A stretch of DNA of 64,000 nucleotides. Origin: Anaerosacchariphilus hominis (GTDB lineage Bacteria; Bacillota; Clostridia; Lachnospirales; Lachnospiraceae). Where the stretch lies: NCBI RefSeq assembly GCF_014290175.1, contig NZ_JACOOR010000003.1:248001-312000 (forward strand), written 5' to 3'. Made by a program: the position numbers and the translations under genes. The notes under the pieces are model-generated. The model was not told the origin of the DNA, ran no database searches, and was given only the letters and a program-made list of their open reading frames with translations. How positions within the stretch are numbered: position 1 is the stretch's first letter; each line of letters begins with the position of its first letter. This document shows positions 8,290 through 16,576 of the stretch, one piece after another.

Positions 8290-9777
8290 TTACTCTTCCC
8301 GGCCCATCCTTTCCACCGCAACCATCGCCTGGTAGAGCGCGCAAAACTGCCGGTATTTTTTCTCATACTTTTCTATCCTGCGGGGTTCATAGCGTGTCTC
8401 CATCTCCACGCAGCGGTCGGCCGCCTCCTGATAGGAGGTACATGTTCCAGCCTCCACCGCTCCCGCCAGTGCTGCTCCGAAGCAGGCCGCCTCTTTTTCC
8501 CGGGGAATCACCACCGGAAGTCCGGTAATATCCGCCTGCATCTGACACCAGACCGCGCTTTTACTTCCTCCGCCCGTGGCCACAATGTACCGAATCTTCG
8601 TCCCAGCCTCCTTAAGCGCCTCGCAGTTTTTCCGAAGTAGGAAGGCCACGCCCTCCATGACCGCCGCAGCCATATCGTACGCGTCATGCTCTGCGCGCAG
8701 GCCGTAAAACAGGCCACTAACCTTTCCGTCCATCTCCGGGGCGTTAGTCCCCTGAAGATAAGGCAGGAAAATCAGCTCTCCCGGAAAGGTTCTCTTTTCC
8801 AGTTCTTCATTTAATTTTGGATAACTCACTCCAGGCATACAGGTCTTCCGAAACCACTCCAGACTTACGCCGCCGCTTTCTGCCACCGGAAGCATCACAT
8901 AGGAATCTGGAAAGAAGCCATAATGCATGGCAATTTCCTGCGCTCTTTCCTGCCACCGCCATCCAACCGGCGCAAATACTGACAGCCCCATCACTGTTCC
9001 CACGGACATGGTAAGTCCTCCCGCCGTCACATTTCCCGTGCCGATCATCCCAGCGAAATGATCTAGTGTTCCCCGGTTGATAGTCACTGTCTCCGGCAGG
9101 CCCGTCAGAGCAGCCGCTTCCTTCGTTAACCTTCCAGCCAGAGTACAGGGTTCCGCAAGGGACGGAAGCTGCTCCTTTGTGATCCCGATGGCATCCAGCA
9201 TCTCCTCCCAGTAACATTTCTGATAAATATCAAAATAAAAGGTGAATGTGGCAATGGAGCAATCCGCCGCGCGCTGTCCTGTCAGCCAGTAGACGACATA
9301 GTCCTTCAGCAACATATAGGTCCCGACACGTTCAAATATCTCCGGCCTGTTTTTTTGAAGCCACCGGATCTTTGTGGCTGGCCAGGTAGGCAACACCGCC
9401 AGCTGGCCCGTTCTGGCTATGTATGTCTCCTTGGAGAATTTTTCTTCCAGTTCCTTACATTCCTCCCGTGAACGCTCATCCATCCAGGAAATAGCATCCA
9501 TCAGTGGCTCTCCGTCTTTGTCCAGCACTACCAAAGTTTCCGCCTGTCCTGTCAGGGTCAGCCGCTCTATCTTCTCCGGTCTGACACCGGGCGTCTTAAC
9601 CAGTTTCCGTAAAAGCCCGGCCAGGGTATCCCGATACTGGTTCAAATCAAATTCCACCCGGCCGCTGCTCCGCTTATAAATGAGTGGCGCAGTGGCCATA
9701 GCAATGCAGTGGAACTTTTCATCATATACAGCCGCTTTTGTATTGGTGCTTCCCAGATCCATTCCAATATATTGCAT
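8290..9777 (-). CDS. FGGY-family carbohydrate kinase (second; xylulokinase-like)
   Basis: A 495-aa sugar kinase with the N-terminal phosphate motif MDLGSTNTKAAVYDE (residues 6-20). A TINRGTLDHFAGMIGTGN segment near residue 245 carries the probable catalytic Asp, and ATGGGSKSAVWCQMQADITG near 395 is the adenosine motif. The sequence is clearly different from the kinase at 365-1810 and closer in look to xylulokinase/gluconokinase types. The ATG at 9777 follows AGGGAGA and starts 12 bp after the ceramidase-like gene. It is the last gene of its operon. Two distinct kinases in one island suggest either two substrates or two phosphorylation steps. Confidence 0.85.
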   Translation of the reverse strand: MQYIGMDLGSTNTKAAVYDEKFHCIAMATAPLIYKRSSGRVEFDLNQYRDTLAGLLRKLVKTPGVRPEKIERLTLTGQAETLVVLDKDGEPLMDAISWMDERSREECKELEEKFSKETYIARTGQLAVLPTWPATKIRWLQKNRPEIFERVGTYMLLKDYVVYWLTGQRAADCSIATFTFYFDIYQKCYWEEMLDAIGITKEQLPSLAEPCTLAGRLTKEAAALTGLPETVTINRGTLDHFAGMIGTGNVTAGGLTMSVGTVMGLSVFAPVGWRWQERAQEIAMHYGFFPDSYVMLPVAESGGVSLEWFRKTCMPGVSYPKLNEELEKRTFPGELIFLPYLQGTNAPEMDGKVSGLFYGLRAEHDAYDMAAAVMEGVAFLLRKNCEALKEAGTKIRYIVATGGGSKSAVWCQMQADITGLPVVIPREKEAACFGAALAGAVEAGTCTSYQEAADRCVEMETRYEPRRIEKYEKKYRQFCALYQAMVAVERMGREE

Positions 9778-9789
9778 CCCGTCTCTCCC

Positions 9790-11259
9790 TTATTCTTCCC
9801 AGAACGCATCTAGCCTCTCCAGAGTCTTCTCCACCAGTTCGTCTCCGCCTTCCGGCCCGCACATGGTAGACGCCGGTTTGGAGCTGTAAGAGCCACCGGC
9901 CACCGCAGCCCTTGTAGGAAGGTAGCCTCCGGCCCCATTGGCCAGCTGGATGATAAATACCTGCTCCGCCTCAGCCCTGGCCTTGATCCGCTGTGCGTAC
10001 TCCTGGTACAGCTCGAAGGGATTGGTGGCGATTCCCACATTGCCCAGTCTCAGGATATGGCACTTGAATTCATACACAGAGTTTTCTTCCTGCTGTCGGT
10101 ACCGCAGGATGACGCCCTGGGGCTCAAAGGCCTTCACCAGATCTGACATGGTCATCGGCTTTTCTTCCGTAAAGCGTCCATGAATCTCTTTTACTTCCTT
10201 TACCGCTTTCCGATACTCCTCTTCCGACACTTGACGGATGGGCAGCCCCATCGCCAGCACCTGATGCCGGAACACCGGCCTGTATGCGATATAATTCCGA
10301 GCCGTCCGATACCCCCGAAGCACTGCCTCGGAAACCCGATCGCCGATACCCTGGCAAATCTGCGTCATATCAAAATTGCGGAACACCTCTTTCGTCTGGC
10401 CGCCCCAGTCCAGAAGCGCCTTTTTATTGGTCTTAGAATAATACGTCAGATCGATGGGAGCCAGGTCGCCCGCTGCGCCGCAAACCGGAAGAATATATAC
10501 ATTTTTCCCCAGTTTTTCGCGAATGGCGCTCCGGGTCGGTCCCCAGTAATCCGCCGACAGGAAGCAGTGCAGCTCATACACCTGGGACGGACAGGGAACA
10601 TTGCAGACGACTCCGGTCAGATTCTGCTGCTCATCCCAAGTATACAGAAGTTCCACCGCCGTGTCCACGCCGCTCTCAAAGCGCACGAAATCCTTCCGGG
10701 AACAGTCCCCGTACATGGTAGTCTCCAGATCCTCCCCTGCGCCAAATTGCGGTCTGCGGTTAAAAGCCACCGCTGCGTAATCATGAGCGTAGCTAATACC
10801 GCCGGGCGCCCGCTTTTCCCAGGCATCCGCTATCAAATCCCGGATTTTATCTACGAAAAAATCCTGTCCCATTTCTCCACACACCATATTTTCCGGCATA
10901 TCAAAGTGCGGCAGGATGTGCGGATCGTATATCTGCTCATTTTCCACCCGCATGAAATCCTCATAAAAGGACGATGAATTATGTGTATGCGTCACATTAA
11001 AGGAAATCTGCTCAAATGGAATCCCAAGATTCTCAAGCTCCGTCCGAAGCCGTCCGAAGGCATGAAGCGGAACCTCTGTCATATCCATAGAAACCAGAAT
11101 CGCCTGCGTATCCCCGTTATCCAGCGCCAGTGCCGAGGCCGTCAGTGGATCGTGTATATACTGGGAACACCGCATATACATCTGACCCTCCATCAGCGTC
11201 GGAGCCGACGGCGTGATGCTTGTCTGCGCCCATCCGATTTTCAGTGTTTTTTCTCTCAT
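9790..11259 (-). CDS. Neutral/alkaline non-lysosomal ceramidase-like hydrolase
   Basis: A 489-aa protein of the neutral-ceramidase N-terminal domain superfamily, a probable Zn amidase or esterase. The start GWAQTSITPSAP (residues 9-20) is the usual opening of this family. NVTHTHNSSSF near residue 90 supplies the HxH zinc ligands, and CGAAGDLAP near residue 265 is the equivalent of the ceramidase GDVSPN block. The nucleophile Ser of true ceramidases is Ala here. There is no signal peptide, so the protein is cytoplasmic. It lies between an isomerase-like gene (22 bp) and a sugar kinase (12 bp), which points to hydrolysis of a sugar derivative rather than ceramide. Confidence 0.7.
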   Translation of the reverse strand: MREKTLKIGWAQTSITPSAPTLMEGQMYMRCSQYIHDPLTASALALDNGDTQAILVSMDMTEVPLHAFGRLRTELENLGIPFEQISFNVTHTHNSSSFYEDFMRVENEQIYDPHILPHFDMPENMVCGEMGQDFFVDKIRDLIADAWEKRAPGGISYAHDYAAVAFNRRPQFGAGEDLETTMYGDCSRKDFVRFESGVDTAVELLYTWDEQQNLTGVVCNVPCPSQVYELHCFLSADYWGPTRSAIREKLGKNVYILPVCGAAGDLAPIDLTYYSKTNKKALLDWGGQTKEVFRNFDMTQICQGIGDRVSEAVLRGYRTARNYIAYRPVFRHQVLAMGLPIRQVSEEEYRKAVKEVKEIHGRFTEEKPMTMSDLVKAFEPQGVILRYRQQEENSVYEFKCHILRLGNVGIATNPFELYQEYAQRIKARAEAEQVFIIQLANGAGGYLPTRAAVAGGSYSSKPASTMCGPEGGDELVEKTLERLDAFWEE

Positions 11260-11281
11260 TGTCCTATTTCCCCCATGTTGT

Positions 11282-12634
11282 TTACACCAGTTCTATTCCC
11301 ATGATACCACAGAAATCGCGCAGCTCCTCCATCCAGTTTCCATAAGCCACAATCACATGCTGGCTGGAAACCTTCTGGGCGAATTCCTCCACGGTACAGG
11401 AGTCTGGGAATACTTCCAGACTCGGAAGCTGCGGGGCCGGATCGTCCCAACCGTACTCATTCCAGGGCTCCGGGGTCTTCGCTTCCGCCGTGTAAGCATG
11501 TACTCGGTACTTTCCATTCGCGTAGATGAGGCGGGCACAGGTCACATAACCTGTTTTCACCCTTGACACATTCAGAAGCGACGCGGACAGCAAACCAAAA
11601 GCCGCCGGAAGCACCCGGATCGCTCCCTCTGTGACCGGCTCCGGAATAAAGTCCGGGACGCCAATCAGCATGCTTTTTTCAAAAAACTCATAGTACTCCA
11701 GATAGGGAACGGTCTGTCCGGACAGTTCCTTTAAAATCAGCTGTGTGACCGCTCCCATCACATCATTTTCCGGAACAGTCAGAACGCCGTACCACCGCTC
11801 CAGCAGCATAAAGATCATGGCAGGTGGGAAGCCCAGCAGCTTCTTCATTCCGTCCACGTCGATCAGGGACACCGCCCGATAGCCTCTCTCCTGAACCTTT
11901 TTACCGATGGCCAACGTGTATTTTACACCTTTTTCGATGGTCTCCTCTGGACACTCTTTTTCAAACTGCCAGTGTTCTTTTACATACGCGATTCCCTTCT
12001 GGATATCCTCTTCTGCCAGCTGCTCCGCGTTCTGCAGCATCTCCAGCATCTCGAAAGGTTCCACCTCCACACCAAACTGTCCCCGCATGGAATTGCCCTC
12101 GTACTGGGTTCCATAAAGCAGCATATCCCGATACCCCATGGTTCCCACCCGGCTTGCACGAAGCGCTGCCTTCGCGTGGCAGGCGGACACATAGGCGTCT
12201 ATCTTCTTTATCGGCAAGGGCTTATTGACGATACTGTAAATGTATTTAAATGTGTATCCCATGGCCTCCATGGCTGGCCGGAGTGCCGTCGTTCCGGCCT
12301 GATCCGCCGTGGTAATCAGGTGTCCGTTCTCATACCAGCCGCACAGGCCCCACAGAATCATCGGAATATGCCGGAATCCGTCTATCACCCGAATCACCGC
12401 ATGGGACGGCACCCAGCCCGCTACGCAAACGATCAAGCAGTCAAATTCCTTCTTTTTCAGAATGTCGATGGCTGTGTCCGCCGTTTTGTATTCGGCATCG
12501 TCAATGACGATGCCGGCGTCGGTCAGATCGTACTGCATTGCTTTCAGCGCTTCCAGCGCAGCATCGTGCTTTATCTGTAATCTTTCAAATGGCGTATTTA
12601 TTTCGCCAAAGCATACAAAGCCGACTTTTTTCAT
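11282..12634 (-). CDS. L-fucose isomerase-fold protein (divergent paralogue B)
   Basis: A 450-aa protein with the L-fucose/L-arabinose isomerase fold. The N-terminal half has CVAGWVPSHAV and ILWGLCGWYENG, the domain-1 pattern of FucI relatives. The C-terminal half has TVPENDVMGAVTQLILKELSG near residue 285, matching the CEGD block of the protein at 5897-7222. The first catalytic-acid position reads SLIDVDG and the HCG motif is replaced by GVPDF, so a classical isomerase mechanism is doubtful. The ATG at 12634 has AAAGGAGG upstream. It is the first gene of a leftward operon with the ceramidase-like hydrolase and the second FGGY kinase. Confidence 0.65.
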   Translation of the reverse strand: MKKVGFVCFGEINTPFERLQIKHDAALEALKAMQYDLTDAGIVIDDAEYKTADTAIDILKKKEFDCLIVCVAGWVPSHAVIRVIDGFRHIPMILWGLCGWYENGHLITTADQAGTTALRPAMEAMGYTFKYIYSIVNKPLPIKKIDAYVSACHAKAALRASRVGTMGYRDMLLYGTQYEGNSMRGQFGVEVEPFEMLEMLQNAEQLAEEDIQKGIAYVKEHWQFEKECPEETIEKGVKYTLAIGKKVQERGYRAVSLIDVDGMKKLLGFPPAMIFMLLERWYGVLTVPENDVMGAVTQLILKELSGQTVPYLEYYEFFEKSMLIGVPDFIPEPVTEGAIRVLPAAFGLLSASLLNVSRVKTGYVTCARLIYANGKYRVHAYTAEAKTPEPWNEYGWDDPAPQLPSLEVFPDSCTVEEFAQKVSSQHVIVAYGNWMEELRDFCGIMGIELV

Positions 12635-12755
12635 CTGTTTGTCCTCCTTTTATTTCATGCCATTTGGCAAATGCTCTAATTATTGTTTTTATCGTAACTA
12701 TTAATTCTGTTTTTATTATTAACTATCTATAGTTTTTTTCTTTATCGTTATATTT

Positions 12756-12784
12756 AGAATAAATTGTTTCATTTTATTTGTCAA
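12756..12784 (-). promoter_or_regulatory. Promoter of the isomerase-like/ceramidase-like/kinase operon
   Basis: On the minus strand TTGACA (12779-12784), a 17-bp spacer and TATTCT (12756-12761). The spacer contains ATGAAACAATT, possibly part of an operator. Confidence 0.65.
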
Positions 12785-12788
12785 TTAT

Positions 12789-12818
12789 ATTTTCGTTCTC
12801 GTTTTTATTTTTTCTGTT
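12789..12818. promoter_or_regulatory. TTTCGTTT-type operator-like tract
   Basis: TTTTCGTTCTCGTTTTTATT and the TTTTCTG that follows repeat the TTTCGTTT pattern seen at 5538-5553, 5790-5805 and 16583-16599. It lies just upstream of the -35 element of the leftward promoter. Confidence 0.45.
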
Positions 12819-12894
12819 TTCTACAAATTATTTCTCTATTATTCGTGCATTTTACTGGTATTTTATTTGATTTCAATTTTTACTTTTCTGTTCA

Positions 12895-12923
12895 TTGCAT
12901 ATTCCCCGTCTATATGCTAAACT
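12895..12923 (+). promoter_or_regulatory. Probable promoter of the ROK regulator gene
   Basis: TTGCAT (12895-12900), a 17-bp spacer and TAAACT (12918-12923), about 85 bp before the chosen start codon. Confidence 0.45.
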
Positions 12924-13009
12924 AAGGCATGGATTTTTTCATTTTCTTCTTGAATTTTTACTTTTTTGTAAGAATCCGGATTATTTTTTCCATACAGGGA
13001 GCTGTGTCT

Positions 13010-14278
13010 ATGCCAATTAATAATTACGCTCATAAAAAATATCTTCTTTTAAACCTCATCCATCATTTGGGCCCTATCAGCCGAACGGAGCTGAGTCTTC
13101 TGACAGATTACCGGCCTGCCAGTGTCAGCGCTATTATGAAGGATCTTCTGGAGGAAGGACTTGTGATAGAGACCGGGTACGCATCCAATGGTCCTGGACG
13201 GAAGCGAACACTTCTGGAGATGAACAAGGATTATCTGTGCGCCATTGGACTTTCCTTTTCCCCGCATCATATCTTCTATCTGGTCTCCCAGGTAGATGGA
13301 ACGGTTCTTTACCAGTCCAAGACGCCGATGGATTCCTCCGCTCCAAAGGAAGCGCTGGTCAGCGCCGTTCTGGAACAGGTGACTCTCCTGTTAAAAGAAT
13401 TCGACGTAAAAAAAATTGTTGGCATCGGAATCAGCGAGCCCCCCTACGATCCGGCCCTTTATCACCCAACGGATTCTCTGACTGAAAACTATACCCACTT
13501 CAATTCCTGGGTGCATCAGCTGCTTCGTCCTAAGCTTGAAGACCTGTCTGGTCTCCCAGTACAGACTTACAGCGGTGTGACGATGCCCGCTGTGGCGGAA
13601 TACCGGTTCGGCGTCGCCAAAGGCATCCAGAACTTTATCTGTGTGGAACTGTCCAATGGCATCGGCGCTTCTATCTGCTGCAATGGAATTCCTGTCTCCG
13701 GGGCCGACGGCAAAGCTGCTGAGTTAGGGCATACCGTCATTGATTACAGCGATCGCCGACAGAAACTCTGCTATTGTGGAAAACCTGGCTGTATCGAAAC
13801 CAGCACTGCCTTTCCGGCTCTGACTGCCCGTATCTCCAGAGCAATGGATGACGGTGTACTTTCTGCCCTGAACTCGTACCCGCATCGGGAAGACGGAATC
13901 ACGATTCAGGCCATCCGCTGGGCGCTGGACATGGACGATCCCATGTGTATGTACTATGTGAAGGACGTAGCCGTCCGCCTGGGCGTAGCCATCTCCAACG
14001 CAGTCAATCTGCTCAATCCCAAAATGGTAGTACTGTACGGCTTTATGGTGGAGCTTGGCGACTTTTTCCTGCAGGAACTGGAACGTTCCATTCGGGAAAA
14101 TGTATTCGCGCCGCTGAAAAATTTCGAAATCCGGGTATCTGACTCCACCGAAACCCTGTTTCCGCTGGGTGCGGTAGCTGAAATTTACTCTTCCTTTTTT
14201 CAGCAGGATAACTACCGCTGGGTTTACCAACTCAATCCTGATGACTATCATGACAGTACCGGCGAACACGACGGATAG
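13010..14278 (+). CDS. ROK-family transcriptional regulator
   Basis: A 422-aa NagC/XylR-type repressor. Residues 15-60 form a winged helix-turn-helix (GPISRTELSLLTDYRPASVS). The rest is the ROK sugar-kinase-like sensor domain, with ELSNGIGASICCNG near 213 and a zinc site made by H241 and C-x-C-G-x-x-G-C at 254-261. The start at 13010 (MPINNYAHKK) is chosen because AGGGAG precedes it and because an upstream extension to 12929 would add a hydrophobic, promoter-overlapping tail. It is divergent from the isomerase-like operon and so probably controls it in response to a sugar or sugar phosphate. Confidence 0.88.
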   Translation: MPINNYAHKKYLLLNLIHHLGPISRTELSLLTDYRPASVSAIMKDLLEEGLVIETGYASNGPGRKRTLLEMNKDYLCAIGLSFSPHHIFYLVSQVDGTVLYQSKTPMDSSAPKEALVSAVLEQVTLLLKEFDVKKIVGIGISEPPYDPALYHPTDSLTENYTHFNSWVHQLLRPKLEDLSGLPVQTYSGVTMPAVAEYRFGVAKGIQNFICVELSNGIGASICCNGIPVSGADGKAAELGHTVIDYSDRRQKLCYCGKPGCIETSTAFPALTARISRAMDDGVLSALNSYPHREDGITIQAIRWALDMDDPMCMYYVKDVAVRLGVAISNAVNLLNPKMVVLYGFMVELGDFFLQELERSIRENVFAPLKNFEIRVSDSTETLFPLGAVAEIYSSFFQQDNYRWVYQLNPDDYHDSTGEHDG

Positions 14279-14323
14279 TTCAAATGTATAAACTCTCTCG
14301 GGACACCCCAGGATTCATATTCA

Positions 14324-14352
14324 TTGATATTCTACACAAATTATGATATAAT
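14324..14352 (+). promoter_or_regulatory. Promoter of the toxin-antitoxin pair
   Basis: TTGATA (14324-14329), a 17-bp spacer and a consensus TATAAT (14347-14352). Confidence 0.7.
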
Positions 14353-14355
14353 TTG

Positions 14356-14370
14356 CATATATTATATATG
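14356..14370. promoter_or_regulatory. Perfect palindrome, likely antitoxin operator
   Basis: CATATAT-T-ATATATG is a perfect 15-base palindrome placed between the -10 element and the ribosome binding site of the antitoxin gene. Phd/YefM antitoxins usually bind such sites to repress their own promoter. Confidence 0.55.
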
Positions 14371-14382
14371 GAGGTGTTCATC

Positions 14383-14661
14383 ATGTACGCATTACAGGAA
14401 ACCATCCGTCCGTCGGCCGACCTGCGAAATCACTATAACGATATTGCAAAACACTGTAAGGAAAATAAAGAGGCCGTCATCATAACCGTAAACGGCCGGG
14501 GCGACACCGTATCCCTTTCCTACGAAGAATATAAAAATATGAAAGCTCGCATTGAGTTATTGGAAATTCTGGCCGAAGCAGAAGATGATGCACGAAACAA
14601 CCGCACCGCTCCCATTGCCGATACCTTTGACGACTTGCGCGCCATCTTACGGGAGGATTAA
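14383..14661 (+). CDS. Type II antitoxin, Phd/YefM family
   Basis: A 92-aa protein that should neutralise the adjacent toxin and bind its own promoter. The N-terminal half (QETIRPSADLRNHYNDIAKH, then EAVIITVNGRGDTVSLSYEEY) is the Phd/YefM DNA-binding fold. The C-terminal tail is charged and ends DDLRAILRED, the usual toxin-wrapping region. The ATG at 14383 has GGAGG upstream, which excludes the ATG at 14353 lying inside the promoter. The toxin gene starts 3 bp after its stop codon. Confidence 0.82.
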   Translation: MYALQETIRPSADLRNHYNDIAKHCKENKEAVIITVNGRGDTVSLSYEEYKNMKARIELLEILAEAEDDARNNRTAPIADTFDDLRAILRED

Positions 14662-14664
14662 ATC

Positions 14665-14982
14665 TTGAAATACCATATCATCCGCACCGACACTGCTGAT
14701 GCTGGCATCCGAAAAATCATTCTTTACATTGCTCAAAATTTCGGAAATGACGTAGCTCTGCAAAAACTCGATAAGATGGAACAACAACTTCTTCGCCTTG
14801 GTGACGACCCATATATCGGAACCACCCCCAGATATCCTGCATTAAAACGTCAGGGATATAAGGTTCTGATTCTCGAAAAAGATCTGGTCTTCTACAAAAT
14901 AAACGAAACAGCCAAAGAAGTTATCATTCACGCTGTCGTAGATCAACGACAAGATTACCTTAACATTATACGAGGCCTTTAA
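14665..14982 (+). CDS. Type II toxin, RelE/ParE family
   Basis: A 105-aa basic protein of the RelE/ParE fold. It has an N-terminal two-helix hairpin (IRKIILYIAQNFGNDVALQKL), a central TPRYPALKRQGYKVLILEKD and a strand FYKINETAKEVIIHAVVDQRQD. The last segment matches the VLRVLHxRRD block of the family. The start is a TTG at 14665 with GGGAGGA in the last codons of the antitoxin, so translation is coupled. The target (ribosome-bound mRNA or gyrase) cannot be decided from sequence. A terminator follows directly. Confidence 0.8.
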   Translation: MKYHIIRTDTADAGIRKIILYIAQNFGNDVALQKLDKMEQQLLRLGDDPYIGTTPRYPALKRQGYKVLILEKDLVFYKINETAKEVIIHAVVDQRQDYLNIIRGL

Positions 14983-14988
14983 GAGCGC

Positions 14989-15027
14989 AAAACAGCCGCC
15001 ACTACATCCAGTAGTGACGGCTGTTTT
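14989..15027 (+). terminator. Intrinsic terminator after the toxin gene
   Basis: A 17-bp stem with one mismatch (14989-15005 with 15011-15027) and a 5-base loop, with an A-run on the left arm and a T-run on the right, usable from both directions by the convergent toxin and DeoR genes. Confidence 0.8.
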
Positions 15028-15053
15028 CAAAATTCTTTTCTATCTTACTTCAC

Positions 15054-15821
15054 TTATACTACTGTGGTACGCAGTCCCTGTGCTTCCAACCGGGCAACTT
15101 TTTCTTTATCACACCCACCATCCGTCACCAGTTCCACGCCCTGGCTGATCTGTGCCAGGCAGGTAAAGCCAGCGCGGCCAATCTTGGAATGATCCGCCAC
15201 AATCATGGTCTTTCCCGAGCGTTCCATCATCATCTTGTCTATCATGGCCTCGTCCGCATGGAACGTGGTGATTCCCGCTTCTACGCTGACTCCGTCCACC
15301 GACAGAATCGCCAGATCCGCCCGATAGCGTCCCAACTGTGCTTTTGCATCCTCGCCGTAGGTATAACCGTACTGGGCATTGCATTCTCCGCCCAGCAGGA
15401 TCACATGAATTCCCGACACGTCCCCAAGTTCTGCGACCACCGCCATAGAATTCGTCACGATATTGATTCCCTTTCTCTGCTTTAGCGCTGTGGCCACATA
15501 CCTGGTCGTGGTTCCCGAATTGATAAACAGAGTGCTTCCGTCCGGAATCTGTCGGACTGTTTCCGCCGCGATGGCAAGTTTTTCTTCCGTTCCTTTTGCC
15601 GGCGTCTCCTGTACTTCCGTCATGCGCTCTTTCACTACCGCTCCGCCCTGAACCCGATCCAGATAGCCGTCCTGTTCCAGGCTGGCCAGATCTGTCCGAA
15701 CGGTCACCGGTGTAACTCCAAGCTCACGGCTAAGCTCTGTCACCCGCACCACGCCGGTTTCCCGCAGACGTTCCAGTATTTTATTTCTTCTGATATCGAT
15801 CTTTAATTTGCTGTCCGCCAT
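15054..15821 (-). CDS. DeoR-family transcriptional regulator
   Basis: A 255-aa sugar-responsive repressor. The N-terminal DeoR helix-turn-helix covers about residues 8-60 (RRNKILERLRETGVVRVTELS, then VTVRTDLASLEQDGYLDRVQGGAVV). The C-terminal DeoRC sensor domain has INSGTTTRYVATAL near residue 100, the phosphosugar-binding loop, and LAILSVDGVSVEAGIT. The ATG at 15821 follows GGGGGAAG. It has its own strong promoter (15894-15922) with a palindrome downstream of it, pointing to autoregulation. It lies after the SIS gene and is the best candidate for binding the TTTCGTTT motifs of the island. Confidence 0.9.
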   Translation of the reverse strand: MADSKLKIDIRRNKILERLRETGVVRVTELSRELGVTPVTVRTDLASLEQDGYLDRVQGGAVVKERMTEVQETPAKGTEEKLAIAAETVRQIPDGSTLFINSGTTTRYVATALKQRKGINIVTNSMAVVAELGDVSGIHVILLGGECNAQYGYTYGEDAKAQLGRYRADLAILSVDGVSVEAGITTFHADEAMIDKMMMERSGKTMIVADHSKIGRAGFTCLAQISQGVELVTDGGCDKEKVARLEAQGLRTTVV

Positions 15822-15864
15822 TCCTCTTCCCCCATAATTCTTTTTTCATCACGAGCACGTTTCC

Positions 15865-15881
15865 TCTTTTTGACAAAAAGA
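15865..15881. promoter_or_regulatory. 17-bp perfect palindrome in the deoR-type gene leader
   Basis: TCTTTTTG-A-CAAAAAGA lies just downstream of the -10 element of the DeoR gene promoter, a typical place for an autorepression operator. It differs from the TTTCGTTT motifs found elsewhere in the island. Confidence 0.5.
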
Positions 15882-15893
15882 ACTGTGAGATCT

Positions 15894-15922
15894 AATATAC
15901 CCCATTCCCTGCCCTGCGTCAA
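15894..15922 (-). promoter_or_regulatory. Promoter of the DeoR-family regulator gene
   Basis: On the minus strand TTGACG (15917-15922), a 17-bp spacer and TATATT (15894-15899), 70 bp upstream of the start codon. Confidence 0.75.
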
Positions 15923-15942
15923 GTTATGCCTGCTTTTGCACG

Positions 15943-16545
15943 CTACAAAGCCTTATGATTCAGACGTTCTCCCACAGCTCCGCCCGGATGGATCAGGGCA
16001 AACTGCTCCGCCTGATAACCGGTTTCCTCGATCAGCGCTGCCTGAAGGGCATGGAAAATCATACACAGGGCCGTGGTGCTGGTCGTTCCCTGGGCGTTGT
16101 ACTTATCCGTCTCCCGGTTGACATGCTGCTTTAACACTGCGTCTGCAGCCAGCGCCAGCGGAGATTTCATATTTTCTGTCACTGAAATCACAGACACGCC
16201 CTTTGCCTTGCAGATATCCAGAATCGGAAGCAACTCTTTTGTCTTTCCACCTCTGGACGCAAATACCATCACGTCGCCCTTCTGCAGAAATCCGGTCGCC
16301 CCATGCACCGCTTCCGCCGGGGAAATAAAACGGGCCGGCCGCTCAATACAGCACAGCAGATGAGCCAGATGCTGACAGATGATCCCCGAATGGCCACAGC
16401 CTGTCGTACCAATCCGCTCTGCCTTTGCCAGCAGCTCCACCGCTTTCGCGAACTGTTCTTCATCGAAATATTCTTTCATTTCCGTAATACAGGCCGCCTC
16501 AATATCGTACGCGCCCTTTGCCGCCATCATGCTTTCTGTTTTCAT
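15943..16545 (-). CDS. SIS-domain sugar-phosphate isomerase-like protein
   Basis: A 200-aa single SIS domain protein resembling the isomerase half of KpsF/GutQ arabinose-5-phosphate isomerase, without the CBS domains. IGTTGCGHSG near residue 46 and FASRGGKTKELLP near 96 are the phosphosugar-binding loops. IHPGGAVGERL at the C-terminus matches the HPGGALG block of KpsF-type proteins. The ATG at 16545 follows GGAGG. It is divergent from the triose-phosphate-isomerase-like gene and upstream of the DeoR gene. An aldose-ketose isomerase acting on a sugar phosphate is likely; the 6-phospho-3-hexuloisomerase type is the main alternative. Confidence 0.78.
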   Translation of the reverse strand: MKTESMMAAKGAYDIEAACITEMKEYFDEEQFAKAVELLAKAERIGTTGCGHSGIICQHLAHLLCCIERPARFISPAEAVHGATGFLQKGDVMVFASRGGKTKELLPILDICKAKGVSVISVTENMKSPLALAADAVLKQHVNRETDKYNAQGTTSTTALCMIFHALQAALIEETGYQAEQFALIHPGGAVGERLNHKAL

Positions 16546-16576
16546 ACGCCGACCTCCCTGTCGTTTTTATAAAAAG

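Larger units (their letters stand above)
12635..13009. other. Divergent regulatory intergenic region (375 bp, very AT-rich)
   Basis: No gene is seen. It contains the leftward promoter at 12756-12784, the rightward promoter at 12895-12923 and a TTTCGTTCTCGTTTTT tract at 12789-12818. Two similar segments beginning TATCGT (around 12690 and 12743) may be further binding sites, perhaps for the adjacent ROK protein. Confidence 0.6.

Noticed and set aside
14842..15030. 62-codon minus-strand frame over the toxin gene end
   Set aside because: It overlaps the toxin coding region and its terminator and lacks a ribosome binding site.
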